Shown piece after piece: positions 1 through 8,357 of a stretch of DNA of 64,000 nt. The position numbers and the translations under genes are program-made. The notes under the pieces are model-generated. The model was not told the origin of the DNA and did not search any database. It saw only the letters and a list, made by a program, of their open reading frames with translations. The first letter of the stretch is position 1. The number at the start of each line of letters is the position of its first letter. The DNA lies in NCBI RefSeq assembly GCF_025822245.1, contig NZ_JACKTL010000020.1, positions 124,001 to 188,000 on the forward strand. The letters run 5' to 3'. The stretch comes from Mycolicibacterium hodleri. GTDB lineage: Bacteria; Actinomycetota; Actinomycetes; Mycobacteriales; Mycobacteriaceae.

Positions 1-1036
1 GACCATGGGGGATCGCGTGGTCGAGGTCGGACCGGGTGGCCGGGGCGTTGCAGCCGGGGAAGCGGCACGTCAGGTCCCGGCACCGCAGGTAGTCCGCCAA
101 CCCCTGCGAGGGCACGTAGCCGCACTCCGGAGCGGCGTCGAGCGGGTGCGCCAGTGGGCGAAGCCGGGCGGCCTTGGCCAGTTCGGTGACCATCTCCGGT
201 GGGATCAACCCCTCGAACCCGATCATCGCCGCCGGCGCGACGCCGGTGCCGTCGACGGTGGCCTGCTCGGCGATCACGTGGATCACCACGGCGCTGGCCA
301 CCGCGCCGGCCGCTGGGCAGTCGGCCTGTCCGCAGCGGCAGCCCAGGCGGTCCGCGCCGGCGGTGAGCGCCCCGACGGCGTCGGCTCGACGTTCGGCCAT
401 GGCGCGGCCGTCGGCCTCACACACCGTGTTGGCCAACGCAGTGAGGCGGTCGGCGAAGGCGTGCCCCTCGGGTGCGGTGACGGTGGCGTGGATCTCGGCC
501 AGCCCGTTGTCCACGTCGCCGACGACCACGTCGCGTCCGGCGAGGCGGTCACGGCGCCGCCGGACGGCGTCGAGGTCGACCGTCGCGATCACCCGGTCGA
601 CGCGGGCGGCGAGCTGGGAGCGGTTGCACGATCCCCAGCGCGGGGCGCTGATTGCGAGTTCGGCGTCCACTGCGGCCAGGGTGTCGTCGTCGACGATGAG
701 CCCGGTCCGGAACACGCAGGCCCGGAAGGTGGTCTCGTCTATGTCGCCGGCGATGAACGCTCGCCCGAGTCGGGGTAGGCAGAACCGCAGGGCGTGGGCG
801 TAGCGGACGTGGCTGGCGGCCAGGTCGCGGCTGATGCCCAGTGCGGCGGCGACGTCCAGCGTCACCGCGTCGGTGGCGTCGACGACCCACAGGTCGGTGG
901 CGCCCGCGTCCTCGGCCAGCCGCAGCGACACCAGCTCACCGATGGCGACGAGTCGTTCGGCAGCGGCGCACGCCTCGGCCCTCGCGGCGGAGCACATCCG
1001 CTGCAGCAACGCCGCCGACGCGCCCCGTTCGCTCAT
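1..1036 (-). CDS. DUF222 / HNH endonuclease-domain protein (13E12 repeat family), 3' end outside window
   Basis: The reverse strand is open from 1036 to the window edge, about 345 codons. The N-terminal two thirds is a DUF222 helical domain. The visible C-terminus has CRDLTCRFPGC followed by LDHAIPHG, the start of an HNH nuclease motif, and the rest lies outside the window. Family members are typical mycobacterial 13E12-repeat proteins of unknown role. An in-frame ATG also exists at 1066. I prefer 1036 because a LexA-like box covers it with the same geometry as the second family member at 55771, and because TACCAT lies 7 nt upstream, as for a leaderless start. Nuclease activity is inferred from the motif only. 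Confidence 0.85.
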   Translation of the reverse strand, partial: MSERGASAALLQRMCSAARAEACAAAERLVAIGELVSLRLAEDAGATDLWVVDATDAVTLDVAAALGISRDLAASHVRYAHALRFCLPRLGRAFIAGDIDETTFRACVFRTGLIVDDDTLAAVDAELAISAPRWGSCNRSQLAARVDRVIATVDLDAVRRRRDRLAGRDVVVGDVDNGLAEIHATVTAPEGHAFADRLTALANTVCEADGRAMAERRADAVGALTAGADRLGCRCGQADCPAAGAVASAVVIHVIAEQATVDGTGVAPAAMIGFEGLIPPEMVTELAKAARLRPLAHPLDAAPECGYVPSQGLADYLRCRDLTCRFPGCNAPATRSDLDHAIPHG

Positions 1037-1044
1037 GTGTTCGA
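1029..1044 (-). promoter_or_regulatory. LexA (SOS)-like box over the DUF222 start codon
   Basis: Read on the reverse strand the site is TCGAAC-ACAT-GAGCGA. The mycobacterial SOS box is TCGAAC-N4-GTTCGA, so the left arm is perfect and the right arm matches 4 of 6. The ATG starts at base 9 of the box, exactly as in the copy at 55763-55778. The weak right arm lowers certainty. Confidence 0.45.
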
Positions 1045-1116
1045 TGGTAGGTGCGGGGTCTGACATCGCTTTCGTCTAGCGGGTTCGACGACAGGAGCTC
1101 GAGCCAGGGGCGGGTC

Positions 1117-2004
1117 CTACAGCGTGCCGATCCCCGCCGACCCGTCCTGCGCGAAGCCCCAGTCGAGCAGACCGGTGGCCTGATCCCAGTACGTCGGTCC
1201 ACCCTCGACGACCAGCCCGTACATCATCGCGACGACCAGGCGCCGACCGTTGCGCTCGGCGGCGCCGACGAAGGTCTTGCGGGCGGGATCGGTGAAACCG
1301 GTCTTGCCGCCGAGCATGCCCGGGTATCGGCCCAGCAGCTCGTCCTGGTTGTAGAGCGTCACGGGCCCGTCCGCGCCCGGGAACGTGGCGGTGGGCGAGG
1401 AGGTGATCGCGGTGAACACCGGGTTGTCCAGTGCGGCACGGAAGACGACGGCCAGGTCGTGCGGTGTCGTATAGCCGTCGATGCCGGGGCCGTCCAGGCC
1501 GGAAGGCGAACCGGCGCGGGTGCCGGTGGCGCCGAGTTGCAGTGCCTTGGCGTTCATCTTGGCCACGGCGACGTCGGTGCCGCCGAGCATGTGGGCCAGG
1601 GTGTTGGCGGCGTCGTTGCCCGACACCAGCAGCAGTCCGTCGAGCAGCTCCTGAGTGGTGTAGACGTGTCCGGCAGTCACGCCGACGCAGTTGCACTCTG
1701 CCGTGGCGTCGGCCTGGGTGGCGACCACCGTGGCGTCGAGCGGCAGCTCCTCGAGGACGACGAGCGCCAGCAACACCTTGATCGTGCTTGCGGGCGGATG
1801 GGTGACGTACTGGTCGTGGCCGGCGAGGATTCGGCCGGAGTCGAGGTCGGCGACGATCCACGCAGGCGCGGGTCCGGCCGGAATCTGGGCCGCCCCGGCG
1901 GGGGCGACGTCGACGTCGGCCGCCGCATTGGGGGTGGCGAGCACCGTTGACGTGGGGAGTAGCGCCGCGATGGTGATCGCGAGGGCGCCGAGGAGCCGAG
2001 CCAT
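1117..2004 (-). CDS. dacB2: D-alanyl-D-alanine carboxypeptidase, DacB2-like
   Basis: A 295-residue penicillin-binding protein of the S11 type. It has an N-terminal secretion signal (hydrophobic stretch about residues 4-23), the active-site S73-T-I-K76 tetrad, the SGN motif at 128-130 and the KTG box at 234-236 (GGKTGFTD). These enzymes trim the terminal D-Ala from peptidoglycan stem peptides outside the membrane. Length matches M. tuberculosis DacB2 (Rv2911), which also sits beside the Rv2910c/rpsP block, though here the NAGGN genes are inserted between. It is divergent from the amidotransferase gene across about 130 bp. The paralogue assignment (DacB2 rather than DacB1) rests on synteny and length. 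Confidence 0.88.
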   Translation of the reverse strand: MARLLGALAITIAALLPTSTVLATPNAAADVDVAPAGAAQIPAGPAPAWIVADLDSGRILAGHDQYVTHPPASTIKVLLALVVLEELPLDATVVATQADATAECNCVGVTAGHVYTTQELLDGLLLVSGNDAANTLAHMLGGTDVAVAKMNAKALQLGATGTRAGSPSGLDGPGIDGYTTPHDLAVVFRAALDNPVFTAITSSPTATFPGADGPVTLYNQDELLGRYPGMLGGKTGFTDPARKTFVGAAERNGRRLVVAMMYGLVVEGGPTYWDQATGLLDWGFAQDGSAGIGTL

Positions 2005-2137
2005 GGCTGCTCAGCCTACTGTCCGGCGCGAGGGTGAGCCGCGCCACCGGGGGGTTTGACGGAGGCGTAATCCGGCTACACCGGGGGCGCTCGATTACCC
2101 CCGAACGCCCGATTGCACACCCGAGGAGTCGATCACC

Positions 2138-3949
2138 ATTTGTGGCATAGCCGGCGAAATAGCCAGAGGCCGCGCGGCCGATCTCGCAGCCATCGGCGCG
2201 ATGACGGACTGCATGGTTCCTCGCGGTCCCGACGGCGGCGGAGCCTGGTCCAGCGGCGGGGTCGCGTTCGGCCATCGGCGGCTGGCGATCATCGACCTGT
2301 CCACCAGCGGCCACCAGCCCATGCACGATCCGGAACTCGGTCTCACCGTCGCGTTCAACGGCTGCATCTACAACTATCCCGAGCTCAGGCGCGAGCTCCT
2401 CGGCAAGGGCTACCGCTTCTTCTCCCACAGCGACACCGAGGTGATCCTCAAGGGTTATCGCGAGTGGGGTGAGCGCGTCGTCGACCACCTCAAGGGAATG
2501 TTCGCCTTCGCGGTGGCCGAGACGACCACCGGACGGGTCGTGCTGGCCCGGGATCGGCTCGGCGTCAAGCCCCTCTACTGGTGCGAGGTCGACGAGGGCG
2601 GCGGCACCGGCGCCCTCCGCTTCGCGTCGTCGCTGCCCGCCCTGGTGGCCGCCGGCGGGGTGGACACCGACCTGGATCCGGTGGCGCTGAACCACTACCT
2701 GAGCTTTCACTCGGTCGTGCCCGCACCGCGCACGATCCTCAAGGGCGTCCGCAAGCTGGAGCCGGGCACGATCATGCGCATCGAGCCCGACGGCGCCAGG
2801 ACCACGCACACCTACTGGGAGCCGGTGTTCGAGCGGTCCGCCGAACGCGCCGACTGGTCGGAGGCCGACTGGCAGGACGCGATCCTCGGCTCCCTTCGCA
2901 CGGCGGTCGAACGCCGCCTCGTCGCGGACGTCCCCGTGGGGTGCCTGCTGTCCGGTGGTTTGGACTCCAGCCTGATCGTCGGGCTCCTCGCCGAGGCGGG
3001 CCAGCATGGGCTGGCGACGTTCTCCATCGGCTTCGAAGCCGCGGGCGGCGAGGAGGGCGACGAGTTCAAGTACTCCGACGTCATCGCCCGGCACTACGGC
3101 ACCGACCACCACCAGATCCGCATCGACACCGCCCGCATGTTGCCCGCCCTGACCGACACCATCGGCGCCATGAGCGAGCCGATGATGAGCCACGACTGCG
3201 TCGCGTTCTATCTGCTGTCCCAGGAGGTCAGCAAGCACGTCAAGGTCGTGCAGTCCGGACAGGGCGCCGACGAGATCTTCGCGGGCTACCACTGGTACCC
3301 GCCGATGGCGCACGCCGCCGACGACGACGTCGAGGACGCACTCGGTCGCTACCGCACGGCGTTCTTCGACCGCGACCACGCCGGCCTCGACACGCTGTTG
3401 GCCCCCGCGTGGCGCCTCGACGCCGACGTCGCCGGTGAGTTCGTCCGCGAGCACTTCGCCCACCCCGGCGCCGCCACTGCGACCGACCGGGCGCTGCGAC
3501 TGGACACCACGGTGATGCTCGTCGACGACCCCGTCAAGCGCGTCGACAACATGACCATGGCGTGGGGCCTGGAGGGCCGGGTGCCGTTCCTCGACCACGA
3601 GCTCGTCGAGCTCGCGGCGACCTGTCCGCCGGAGCTCAAGACCGCCTACGACGGCAAGGGCGTCCTGAAGGAGGCCGCCCGCAAGGTGATTCCGCACGAG
3701 GTCATCGACCGGCCGAAGGGGTACTTTCCGGTGCCCGCCCTCAAGCACCTTCAGGGGCCGTATCTCGACCTGGTGAAGGACGCTCTCACGAGCTCCGCCG
3801 CCCGCGACCGCGGTCTCTTCGCGCCCGCCGCGGTCGACGAACTGCTCGCCGACCCCAACGGGAACCTCACGCCACTGCGGGGAAATCCGTTGTGGCAGAT
3901 CGGCTTGCTCGAGCTCTGGCTGGCCCGCCACGTCGACGGGGTCAAGTGA
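2138..3949 (+). CDS. asnO: N-acetylglutaminylglutamine amidotransferase (asparagine-synthase family), apparent ATT start
   Basis: A class-II glutamine amidotransferase fused to an asparagine-synthase domain, 603 residues from the ATT at 2138. The first residues are (I)CGIAGEIARG, so Cys2 is the expected N-terminal nucleophile after removal of the initiator. The synthetase P-loop SGGLDSS is at about 272-278. No ATG, GTG or TTG lies in frame between the upstream stop (2057) and ATT2138. GAGGAG (2123-2128) sits 9 nt before the ATT. The first in-frame ATG (2201) would remove the nucleophile. In the NAGGN pathway this enzyme amidates N-acetylglutaminylglutamine. It is followed after 2 nt by the synthetase gene, so the function is supported by context. 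The start codon is the odd point. Confidence 0.88.
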   Translation: MCGIAGEIARGRAADLAAIGAMTDCMVPRGPDGGGAWSSGGVAFGHRRLAIIDLSTSGHQPMHDPELGLTVAFNGCIYNYPELRRELLGKGYRFFSHSDTEVILKGYREWGERVVDHLKGMFAFAVAETTTGRVVLARDRLGVKPLYWCEVDEGGGTGALRFASSLPALVAAGGVDTDLDPVALNHYLSFHSVVPAPRTILKGVRKLEPGTIMRIEPDGARTTHTYWEPVFERSAERADWSEADWQDAILGSLRTAVERRLVADVPVGCLLSGGLDSSLIVGLLAEAGQHGLATFSIGFEAAGGEEGDEFKYSDVIARHYGTDHHQIRIDTARMLPALTDTIGAMSEPMMSHDCVAFYLLSQEVSKHVKVVQSGQGADEIFAGYHWYPPMAHAADDDVEDALGRYRTAFFDRDHAGLDTLLAPAWRLDADVAGEFVREHFAHPGAATATDRALRLDTTVMLVDDPVKRVDNMTMAWGLEGRVPFLDHELVELAATCPPELKTAYDGKGVLKEAARKVIPHEVIDRPKGYFPVPALKHLQGPYLDLVKDALTSSAARDRGLFAPAAVDELLADPNGNLTPLRGNPLWQIGLLELWLARHVDGVK

Positions 3950-3951
3950 CC

Positions 3952-5655
3952 ATGAGCACCGTCGTCCAAGACCTGGGCTGGGGTCGGCTGGTCTTCGGGC
4001 AGACGTGCGACGACCCCGAGCAATTCGGCACCGCCCTGCGGGCCGAGGCCAGCGGGCGGCGCGACATCGGGATGTACCTCGACGCCCCGCACGTCTTCGT
4101 GGCGCTGCATCCGCAGGAGTTCTTCATCGATCCGAGCTTCACCTACCGGGTCGACCTGACCACGCCGCTGGACTACGAGCCCGCGCCGGTCCCCGGGTTG
4201 TCCGTACGCGCGGTGGCGTCGATCGACGACTGCGCCGCGATCAACCAGATCTATTTGCAGTGCCGCATGGTTCCCGCCGACGTGGACCTCATGTGGAAGA
4301 ACAGCCAGGACGAACCGCACATGGTGTATCTGGTCGTCACCGACGACGACACCGGCGCGGTCGTGGGGACCGTCACGGGCATCGACCACTTCCAGCTGTT
4401 CGGCGACGAGGAGAACGGCTCCAGCCTGTGGTGCCTCGCCGTCGACCCGACGCTGTCCCGGCCGGGAGTCGGGGGACTGCTCGTCCGGTCGCTCATCGAG
4501 GAGTTCATCAGACGTGGACGCCGCCAGATGGACCTGTCGGTGCTCCACGACAACGAGGGCGCGATCGCGCTCTACGAACGGATGGGCTTCGTGCGGGTGC
4601 CCGTCCTTGGCGTCAAGCGCAAGAACGCCATCAACGAAAAGCTCTTCGCCCCAGCCAAATCCGAAGAGGAGCTGTCGCAGCTCAACCCGTACGCCCGGAT
4701 CATCGCCGACGAGGCCATCCTGCGGGGCATCGCCGTCCAGGTGCTCGACGCCAAGGGCGGCTATCTCAAACTGACCCACGGCGGCACCAGCGTGGTCACC
4801 CGGGAGTCGTTGTCCGAACTCACCAATGCCGTCGCCATGAGCCGGTGCGACGACAAGCGCGTGGCCCGGCGCGTGGTCGCCGAGGCGGGCATCAGGGTGC
4901 CCCGCGGGCATTCGGCGACCCTCACCGACGAGGACCACGAGTTCCTCCGGGAAGTGGGCTCGGTGGTGGTGAAGCCGGTCCGCGGTGAGCAAGGGGCGGG
5001 CATCACCGTCGGGGTGACGCGGCCCGAGGACTTGGACCGCGCGGTCACGCTGGCCGCCGAGCATTGCCCCGACGTCCTGCTCGAAGAGCTTTGTCCCGGT
5101 GAGGATCTGCGCATCGTCGTCATCAACGGCAAGGTGATTGCCGCGGCACTGCGTCGTCCGCCGGAGGTCGTCGGCAGTGGCGATCACACCATCCGCCACC
5201 TCGTCGAGGCGCAGAGCCGCCGCCGGTCGGCCGCCACCCACGGCGAGTCGGTGATCCCGGTCGACGACCTCACCGTCGACACGGTGCGCGAGGCGGGCTG
5301 GGACCTCGACGACGTGCTGCCGCTCAACGAGCGGCTGACGGTGCGGCGCACGGCCAACCTGCACACCGGTGGCACCATCCGCGACGTGACCGACGACCTG
5401 AACCCGGTGCTCGCGAAGGTCGCCGTCGACGCGGCCGACGCGATCGGCATCCCGGTCACGGGCATCGACCTGATCGTGCCGTCCGTCGAGGGTGAGGAGT
5501 ACGTCTTCATCGAAGCCAACGAGCGCCCCGGGCTGGCCAACCACGAACCCCGGCCGACGGCACAGGCGTTCGTGGATCTGCTCTTCCCCCGGACGGCGGC
5601 GACACCGTGGGCGTGGCAGCCCACCCCCGTGCCCGAACATGACGGGCGGGACTGA
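3952..5655 (+). CDS. ngg: N-acetylglutaminylglutamine synthetase (GNAT-ATP-grasp fusion)
   Basis: A 567-residue two-domain enzyme. An N-terminal GNAT acetyltransferase domain (acetyl-CoA motif LAVDPTLSRPGVGGLLV at about 162-178) is fused to a C-terminal ATP-grasp ligase (VVVKPVRGEQGAGITVGV at about 338-355 and the metal-site region near the C-terminus). This GNAT/ATP-grasp pairing next to an AsnB-like amidotransferase and an M42 peptidase is the conserved NAGGN trio: the fusion acetylates and ligates glutamine to give the dipeptide, and the upstream gene amidates it. The product is a cytosolic osmoprotectant. The start ATG is 2 nt after the amidotransferase stop, so the two are translationally coupled. 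No frameshift or missing motif was noticed. Confidence 0.87.
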   Translation: MSTVVQDLGWGRLVFGQTCDDPEQFGTALRAEASGRRDIGMYLDAPHVFVALHPQEFFIDPSFTYRVDLTTPLDYEPAPVPGLSVRAVASIDDCAAINQIYLQCRMVPADVDLMWKNSQDEPHMVYLVVTDDDTGAVVGTVTGIDHFQLFGDEENGSSLWCLAVDPTLSRPGVGGLLVRSLIEEFIRRGRRQMDLSVLHDNEGAIALYERMGFVRVPVLGVKRKNAINEKLFAPAKSEEELSQLNPYARIIADEAILRGIAVQVLDAKGGYLKLTHGGTSVVTRESLSELTNAVAMSRCDDKRVARRVVAEAGIRVPRGHSATLTDEDHEFLREVGSVVVKPVRGEQGAGITVGVTRPEDLDRAVTLAAEHCPDVLLEELCPGEDLRIVVINGKVIAAALRRPPEVVGSGDHTIRHLVEAQSRRRSAATHGESVIPVDDLTVDTVREAGWDLDDVLPLNERLTVRRTANLHTGGTIRDVTDDLNPVLAKVAVDAADAIGIPVTGIDLIVPSVEGEEYVFIEANERPGLANHEPRPTAQAFVDLLFPRTAATPWAWQPTPVPEHDGRD

Positions 5656-5662
5656 CGCTCGC

Positions 5663-5668
5663 TAGGCT
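5663..5668 (+). promoter_or_regulatory. Possible -10 element before the M42 peptidase gene
   Basis: TAGGCT, a TAnnnT-type mycobacterial -10 hexamer, lies in the 56-nt gap between the synthetase and the M42 peptidase. It could give the third gene its own transcript with a leader of about 40 nt. No clear -35 was seen. Confidence 0.25.
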
Positions 5669-5711
5669 GCGGCCCGGACACTGCACCACACACGAACCCG
5701 AAAGGGCCGCC

Positions 5712-6962
5712 TTGACTGACCTCGCGACCACCACCGCCGCACGGATGAGCGCCGACGACCGCAGTTGGATGGTCGACACGCTGCTCGCCCTGCTGCAGAC
5801 TCCCAGCCCGTCGGGACGCACTGACGCGGTGATGCAGTTGATCGGTGGCATTCTCGACGAGCTCGGCGTGCCGTTCACGTTGACGCGCCGCGGTGCGCTG
5901 ACCGCCGAACTGCCCGGCGCGTCGGCCACCACCGACCGGGCGATCGTCGTCCACGCCGACACCATCGGCTGCATGGTCCGCGACCTGAAGGACAACGGGC
6001 GCCTCGAGCTGATTCCGGTCGGCACCTTCTCCGCGCGCTTCGCCGCCGGCGCCCGGGTGCGCATCTTCACCGACGACAGCGACGACTTCATCACCGGTAC
6101 GGTGATGCCGCTCAAGGCATCTGGGCACGCCTACGGCGACGAGATCGACACCCAGCCCACCGACTGGGAGCACGTGGAGGTCCGCGTCGACCGCAACGTG
6201 TCGACCCGCGAGGACCTGGTGCGCATCGGGCTCAACGTCGGCGACTTCGTCGCCTTCATCACCAGCCCCGAGCTCACCGAGGACGGCTTCATCGTCTCGC
6301 GTCACCTGGACGGCAAGGCGGGCGTGGCCGTCGCCCTGGCGCTGGCGAAGAAGGTAATGGCCGACGAGGTCGTGCTGCCGCACCGCACCACGATCATGAT
6401 CACCATCACCGAGGAGGTCGGCCACGGCGCCAGCAGCGGGCTGCCGCCGGACGTCGCCGAGCTGGTGTCGGTCGACAACGCCGTGTGCGCGCCCGGTCAG
6501 CATTCACTCGAGCACGGCGTCACCATCCCAATGGCCGACCTGCACGGGCCCTTCGACTACCACCTGACGCGCAATCTGCTCCGCCTGGCCAAGGACAAGG
6601 GAATCGCCCACGCGCGGGACATCTTTCGGTTCTATCGGTCGGACGCGGCGGCGGCGATCGAGGCGGGTGCCAACACCAGGGCGGCCCTGGTCGCCTTCGG
6701 CTTGGACGGCAGCCACGGCTGGGAGCGCAGCCACCTCGATTCGTTGGAGGCGTGCTACCTCTTGTTGGAGAGCTGGCTCGAGACGCCGCTGACGTTCGAG
6801 GCGTGGGACGCCAAGCCCTCGGGCAAGCTCCGCGACTTCCCGTCGTCGATGCAGCCCGCCCCCAGCGAGCAGTGGGTGCCGCTGTCGCGGGGTGACCACA
6901 CCGAGCCGGGCGACGTGTCGCCGGGCGAGCACTGGCCGCCGTCGGAGGGTCCGCAAGCCTAA
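5712..6962 (+). CDS. M42-family peptidase of the NAGGN osmoprotectant system
   Basis: A 416-residue metallopeptidase of the M42 (glutamyl aminopeptidase/tetrahedral) family. Likely metal and catalytic residues are visible: H81 and D83 in VVHADT, D200 in RHLDGKAG, E234/E235 in TITEEVGHG and H238. The protein belongs to the third member of the NAGGN trio; its role in that pathway is unsettled, with turnover of the dipeptide a reasonable guess. The start is TTG at 5712, with a purine-rich AAAGGG about 6 nt upstream. No better in-frame ATG exists near the conserved N-terminus. The gap to the synthetase gene is 56 nt, on the same strand, so it is probably co-transcribed. The C-terminal tail of about 40 residues is rich in Pro/Ser/Glu and not part of the fold. 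Confidence 0.85.
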   Translation: MTDLATTTAARMSADDRSWMVDTLLALLQTPSPSGRTDAVMQLIGGILDELGVPFTLTRRGALTAELPGASATTDRAIVVHADTIGCMVRDLKDNGRLELIPVGTFSARFAAGARVRIFTDDSDDFITGTVMPLKASGHAYGDEIDTQPTDWEHVEVRVDRNVSTREDLVRIGLNVGDFVAFITSPELTEDGFIVSRHLDGKAGVAVALALAKKVMADEVVLPHRTTIMITITEEVGHGASSGLPPDVAELVSVDNAVCAPGQHSLEHGVTIPMADLHGPFDYHLTRNLLRLAKDKGIAHARDIFRFYRSDAAAAIEAGANTRAALVAFGLDGSHGWERSHLDSLEACYLLLESWLETPLTFEAWDAKPSGKLRDFPSSMQPAPSEQWVPLSRGDHTEPGDVSPGEHWPPSEGPQA

Positions 6963-7002
6963 ACCGTCCTACTCGGCTGGGTCGAGGTGTTCAATCGAAC
7001 CC

Positions 7003-7419
7003 ATGCTGAGTCTGGAAGAGATCTCCGACCGCCTCGAAATCCAACAGCTCCTCGTCGACTACTCGACGGCGATCGACACGCGCCGGTTCGACGACCTGGA
7101 TCTGGTGTTCACCCCGGACGCCTACGTGGACTACCGCGCCATGGGCGGGATCGACGGCACCTTCCCGGACGTGAAGAAGTGGCTGTCGGAGGTGCTGCCG
7201 AACTTCCCGGCGTACTCGCATCTGATCGGCAACTTCGACGTCCGGGTCTCGGGGGACACGGCCTCGTCGCGGATCCTGTGCTTCAACCCGATGAAGCTCT
7301 CCGACGACGGTCAGATCCTGTTCTGCGGGCTCTGGTACGACGACGAGTTCGTTCGCACGGCCGACGGGTGGCGGATGACGCGGCGGGTCGAGACGAAGTG
7401 CTTCGACCGGATCGTCTGA
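7003..7419 (+). CDS. SnoaL-like / NTF2-fold protein (Rv2910c-type)
   Basis: A 138-residue single-domain alpha+beta-barrel protein of the SnoaL_4/NTF2-like type. It opens with a helix (EEISDRLEIQQLLVDYSTAID) and carries the characteristic RFDDLDLVFTPDAYVDYR stretch and a C-terminal beta-sheet ending in a conserved WRMTRRVE. Relatives bind small hydrophobic ligands or act as dehydratases and isomerases, and no substrate can be read here. Position next to rpsP matches Rv2910c of M. tuberculosis. I chose ATG 7003 over upstream codons because the helix begins directly after it. Confidence 0.75.
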   Translation: MLSLEEISDRLEIQQLLVDYSTAIDTRRFDDLDLVFTPDAYVDYRAMGGIDGTFPDVKKWLSEVLPNFPAYSHLIGNFDVRVSGDTASSRILCFNPMKLSDDGQILFCGLWYDDEFVRTADGWRMTRRVETKCFDRIV

Positions 7420-7444
7420 GGCGATTTCCGCCGATGGGGCGTGG

Positions 7445-7455
7445 TCTGGCACAAT
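7445..7455 (+). promoter_or_regulatory. Putative rpsP promoter, TCTGGCACAAT
   Basis: An extended -10-like element TCTGGCACAAT (hexamer CACAAT at 7450-7455) in the 200-bp gap before rpsP. The identical 11-mer occurs upstream of rplS at 10697-10707, which suggests coordinated control of the two ribosomal-protein genes. It would leave an rpsP leader of roughly 160 nt. The remaining leader shows no obvious riboswitch. Confidence 0.5.
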
Positions 7456-7619
7456 GGGCGGCTGTCTGACGGGCGACCCCGGTTCGACGCGAGATCTGGC
7501 ATCTGTCACTCGCTCGATGCGCTGCCCGTCGGTCACACACGCAAGGCAAAACCGGACCGGGCAATCCGCCCGAGTCGCTGAATTGCAAGCGTGGCAATCA
7601 CAGGAGAATTCGTTTCACC

Positions 7620-8096
7620 ATGGCTGTCAAGATCAAGCTCGCCCGCTTCGGCAAGATTCGCAATCCCCAGTACCGCATCTCCGTCGCCGACGCGCGGAAC
7701 CGCCGCGACGGCCGCGCCATCGAGGTCATCGGCAAGTACCACCCGAAGGAAGACCCCAGCTTCATCGAGATCGACTCGGAGCGTGCGCAGTACTGGTTGA
7801 GCGTGGGCGCGCAGCCCACCGAGCCCGTCCTCGCGCTGCTGAAGATCACCGGTGACTGGCAGAAGTTCAAGGGTCTGCCGGGCGCCGAGGGCACCCTGCG
7901 GGTCAAGGAGCCCAAGGTCAGCAAGCTCGACCTGTTCAACGCCGCTCTGGCCGCCGCCGACGACGCCCCCACGGGTGACGCGACGACCTCCAAGAAGAAG
8001 AAGGCGCCCGCCAAGAAGGCCGACGACGCCGCCGCGGCTGACGAGGCCGCCGAGGCGCCCGCCGAGGCCGCAGCCTCCGACGCCGCTGCCGAATGA
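7620..8096 (+). CDS. rpsP: 30S ribosomal protein S16
   Basis: A 158-residue S16 protein. The first 85 or so residues are the conserved fold ([41 protein letters not shown]). After that comes a long Ala/Lys/Glu-rich tail from about residue 115, as usual in mycobacteria. It binds 16S rRNA and helps assemble the small subunit. A clear AGGAG (7602-7606) precedes the ATG. It is the first gene of a co-directional cluster with khpA, rimM and trmD; its stop overlaps the khpA start by 4 nt. Confidence 0.97.
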   Translation: MAVKIKLARFGKIRNPQYRISVADARNRRDGRAIEVIGKYHPKEDPSFIEIDSERAQYWLSVGAQPTEPVLALLKITGDWQKFKGLPGAEGTLRVKEPKVSKLDLFNAALAAADDAPTGDATTSKKKKAPAKKADDAAAADEAAEAPAEAAASDAAAE

Positions 8097-8335
8097 GCAC
8101 CGTCGTCGTCGACGCCGTCGAGCACCTGGTGCGTGGCATCGTCGACAACCCCGATGACGTCCGGGTCGACATGGTGACCAATCGCCGGGGGCGCACCGTC
8201 GAGGTGCACGTGCATCCCGACGACCTCGGCAAGGTGATCGGCCGCGGTGGCCGCACCGCCACGGCGCTGCGTACGTTGGTCGCCGGCATCGGTGGTCGGG
8301 GCATCCGCGTCGACGTCGTGGACACGGATCAATAG
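8093..8335 (+). CDS. khpA: KH-domain RNA-binding protein KhpA
   Basis: An 80-residue single KH domain with the signature [15 protein letters not shown] at about residues 44-58, including the GxxG loop (IGRGGR). KhpA proteins bind RNA, often with KhpB, and are linked to cell growth and small-RNA metabolism in Gram-positive bacteria. The gene corresponds to Rv2908c. The start ATG overlaps the rpsP stop in ATGA, so translation is coupled. The stop is followed 22 nt later by rimM. Confidence 0.93.
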   Translation: MSTVVVDAVEHLVRGIVDNPDDVRVDMVTNRRGRTVEVHVHPDDLGKVIGRGGRTATALRTLVAGIGGRGIRVDVVDTDQ

Positions 8336-8357
8336 AAGCCCAGTAGGCGATTCGATC

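Noticed and set aside
1076..3931. Very long reverse-strand open frame (951 codons) opposite dacB2 and the amidotransferase
   Set aside because: It is the antisense shadow of two clearly coding genes in a GC-rich genome and has no recognisable domain.
2201..3949. Amidotransferase start at the first ATG (2201)
   Set aside because: It would remove the N-terminal Cys nucleophile that the family needs.
7620..8096. Ala/Lys-rich tail of S16 as an unusual fusion
   Set aside because: Such tails are normal in mycobacterial S16 proteins.
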